From assembly GCF_002252565.1 (NCBI RefSeq), contig NZ_NPML01000029.1:248001-312000 (forward strand): a stretch of 64,000 nt of DNA, in the 5' to 3' direction. Source of the stretch: Petroclostridium xylanilyticum. GTDB taxonomy: Bacteria > Bacillota > Clostridia > SK-Y3. This document shows, in pieces, positions 62,845 through 64,000 of the stretch; positions within the stretch are counted from its first letter, which is position 1, and each line of letters begins with the position of its first letter. Both the position numbers and the translations under genes were made by a program. The notes beneath the pieces are model-generated. The model was not told where the DNA came from and made no database searches. It saw only the letters and a program-made list of their open reading frames with translations.

Positions 62845-63068
62845 AATCACTGAAAAAGTCGAGTTGTGCTGCGAAAGAGGGTGAGACTTAGGGACATTCC
62901 ACGTCGTAAAGCGCTATTTGCAAGTTTTGCACTAACAAGTGGTGTGTCCGAAACCACTGAAAAAGTCCGGTTCAGCAGGAAGAAGGGCTGCGACTTGGGG
63001 ACGGTTCATCTGTCGAATGCGCTTTTCATGCGACTGAGGAACCGTCCCCATGTCGAAGCCCTTTTTTG
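62845..63068. repeat. Tandem pair of REP/REPIN elements (GGGGACGGTTC family, copy 3)
   Basis: Two diverged units follow each other: the first from AATCACTGAAAAAGTCGAGT (62845), the second from AACCACTGAAAAAGTCCGGT (62952). The second ends in a strong inverted repeat, GGGCTGCGACTTGGGGACGG (from 62986) against CCGTCCCCATGTCGAAGCCC (to 63061), followed by a T-run that could terminate the dehydrogenase transcript. This explains most of the 484-base spacer 62807-63290; the rest is AT-rich. Confidence 0.8.
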
Positions 63069-63233
63069 TAAAAATCGCTGTATTTAGCATGTGCATATTA
63101 TAACTCTAATGTAAAATTATTATCATTTCATATATATATGTGTGCTATGTTGCATTAAAAAATTTACATATTATTTTTTATACATATTAAACAAAATGAT
63201 ATATATTTTATTATAAAAAATTATTAAAAAATA

Positions 63234-63287
63234 TTGACACTATCTTAAATCATAAGATATAATATCCTTAGTAACGTGCCCGAGCAC
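63234..63287 (+). promoter_or_regulatory. Promoter and palindrome of the LacI-family gene
   Basis: TTGACA (63234-63239), 18 bases, TATAAT (63258-63263), a near-consensus sigma-A promoter. GTGCCCGAGCAC (63276-63287) is a small palindrome around the expected start, just before the ATG, and is a candidate autoregulatory LacI operator. Confidence 0.62.
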
Positions 63288-63290
63288 TTA

Positions 63291-64000
63291 ATGGAGGAGA
63301 AGGTTATAGTTACTATAAGATCAATAGCTGAAGCTGCAAATGTATCGAGGGGAACTGTTGATAAAGTTTTAAATAATAGGCCGGGCGTAAGCCAGGAAGT
63401 GAGAGAAAGGGTAAAGAGAATAGCAGAAGAAATGGGTTATAAACCCAATCTTGCTGGCAAAGCGTTGGCCTTTCAAAAAAAACCATTAAGAATCGGAGTT
63501 ATAATTCTAAACAAAGATGACCCTTTATTTCAAGAAGTCTATGAAGGTGTGAAAAAAGCTTCTCATGAACTGAAGGGATTTGGTATTACTGTGGAATGCT
63601 GCGTTATGGGCAGTGTGAATGTACAGGAGCAATTAATGTGCATCAGAGAATTATATAGTAAAAATATATCTGCATTGGCTTTATCTCCACTAGATGAAGA
63701 AATAATAAGAAATGAACTTAAAAAACTTACTGAAGAAAATATAAAAATTGTAACCTTCAACACTGATATAACTGGTATAGAGCGGGTGTGCTTCGTAGGC
63801 CAGGATTTGAAAAAGAGTGGAAGAGTTGCTGGAGACCTGATTGGAAAGCTACTTCCGGATGGGGGAAATGTATTAGTAATTACCGGACCGGAGAAAATTA
63901 AAGCTTTACAGGAAAGGGTTGCAGGCTTTAAGGAAATAATCGAAAAGGAATATCCCGCGATAAAAATTATCGATGTCCTACAAAATATACATGATAACGA
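63291..64000 (+). CDS. LacI-family transcriptional regulator (3' end beyond window)
   Basis: At least 236 residues visible. The N-terminal HTH is TIRSIAEAANVSRGTVDKVL (about 8-27), with the NNRPGVS hinge lead, followed by a periplasmic-binding-like ligand domain (RIGVIILNKDDPLFQEVYEG from about 67). ATG at 63291 is in frame but overlaps the GGAGGAG ribosome binding site, so the real start may be a non-standard codon near 63306. It probably controls the adjacent sugar/cyclitol genes. It is cut by the window edge. Confidence 0.85.
   Translation, partial: MEEKVIVTIRSIAEAANVSRGTVDKVLNNRPGVSQEVRERVKRIAEEMGYKPNLAGKALAFQKKPLRIGVIILNKDDPLFQEVYEGVKKASHELKGFGITVECCVMGSVNVQEQLMCIRELYSKNISALALSPLDEEIIRNELKKLTEENIKIVTFNTDITGIERVCFVGQDLKKSGRVAGDLIGKLLPDGGNVLVITGPEKIKALQERVAGFKEIIEKEYPAIKIIDVLQNIHDN

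Noticed and set aside
62866-63087. 73-codon frame after the dehydrogenase gene
   Set aside because: It runs through the tandem REP/REPIN elements; the peptide is only translated repeat.

Overview
The window looks like chromosome of a low-GC, spore-forming, strictly anaerobic member of the Clostridia. The signs are an AT-rich background, strong AGGAGG-type ribosome binding sites with frequent GTG/TTG starts, a SpoVB-like flippase, an SLH-domain surface protein, MecA, pyruvate formate-lyase with its activase, and the anaerobic (cobalt-early, cbi-type) cobalamin pathway. I cannot name the species. No rRNA, tRNA or CRISPR array was recognised.

Layout. 0-4.4 kb: a small membrane protein, then a GntR regulator divergent from nagB-nagA (amino-sugar use, with a DasR/NagR-type operator at the nagB start), and a convergent cation diffusion facilitator. 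4.5-7.6 kb: cbiA-cbiP behind a promoter, a short hairpin and a nearby Fur-like box. 7.6-11.9 kb: an epimerase-like protein, two acyltransferase-fold proteins and a DJ-1 protein. 12.1-15.5 kb: an ECF-type vitamin/metal uptake trio. 15.5-17.8 kb: a mobile-element graveyard, with two IS630 remnants in opposite orientation around two orphan genes and palindromic repeats. 17.9-29.4 kb: the main cobalamin operon, cbiB-cobD-cbiC-D-E-T-L-F-G-H-J-cobU-cobS-cobC. Together with cbiA/cbiP it covers most steps from cobalt-factor II to cobalamin. Cobaltochelatase, adenosyltransferase and cobT are not in the window, and I see no cobalamin riboswitch.

29.5-38 kb: an EAL-domain remnant, an SLH surface protein, pflB-pflA, a heptad-repeat coiled-coil protein and a zinc alcohol dehydrogenase. 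38.4-42 kb: nadA-nadB-nadC for de novo NAD synthesis. 42.1-46.3 kb: a probable sulfur-trafficking cluster of two TusA-like carriers, two half-size YeeE/YedE membrane proteins, a thioredoxin reductase fused to a degenerate thioredoxin fold, and a divergent LysR regulator. 46.5-55 kb: SpoVB-like flippase, an orphan ABC importer pair, a cupin-ferredoxin pair behind a CRP/FNR-type palindrome, a small protein coupled to a CBS-GGDEF diguanylate cyclase, MecA, and an unknown 301-residue protein. 55-64 kb: a membrane-bound AraC-type sensor-regulator, a ribose/inositol-type ABC transporter, an inositol-dehydrogenase-like enzyme and a LacI regulator cut by the window end.

Between the genes there are several families of short dispersed repeats: a GTTCAC-rich inverted-repeat family, a MITE-like family with terminal inverted repeats, GGGGACGGTTC REP/REPIN elements, and two large solitary palindromes. 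Some sit inside operons. The sulfur cluster, the IS-flanked island and these repeats are the least ordinary parts. I did not find a clear-cut new defence or mobile system. All functional calls come from reading motifs and context, without database searches.
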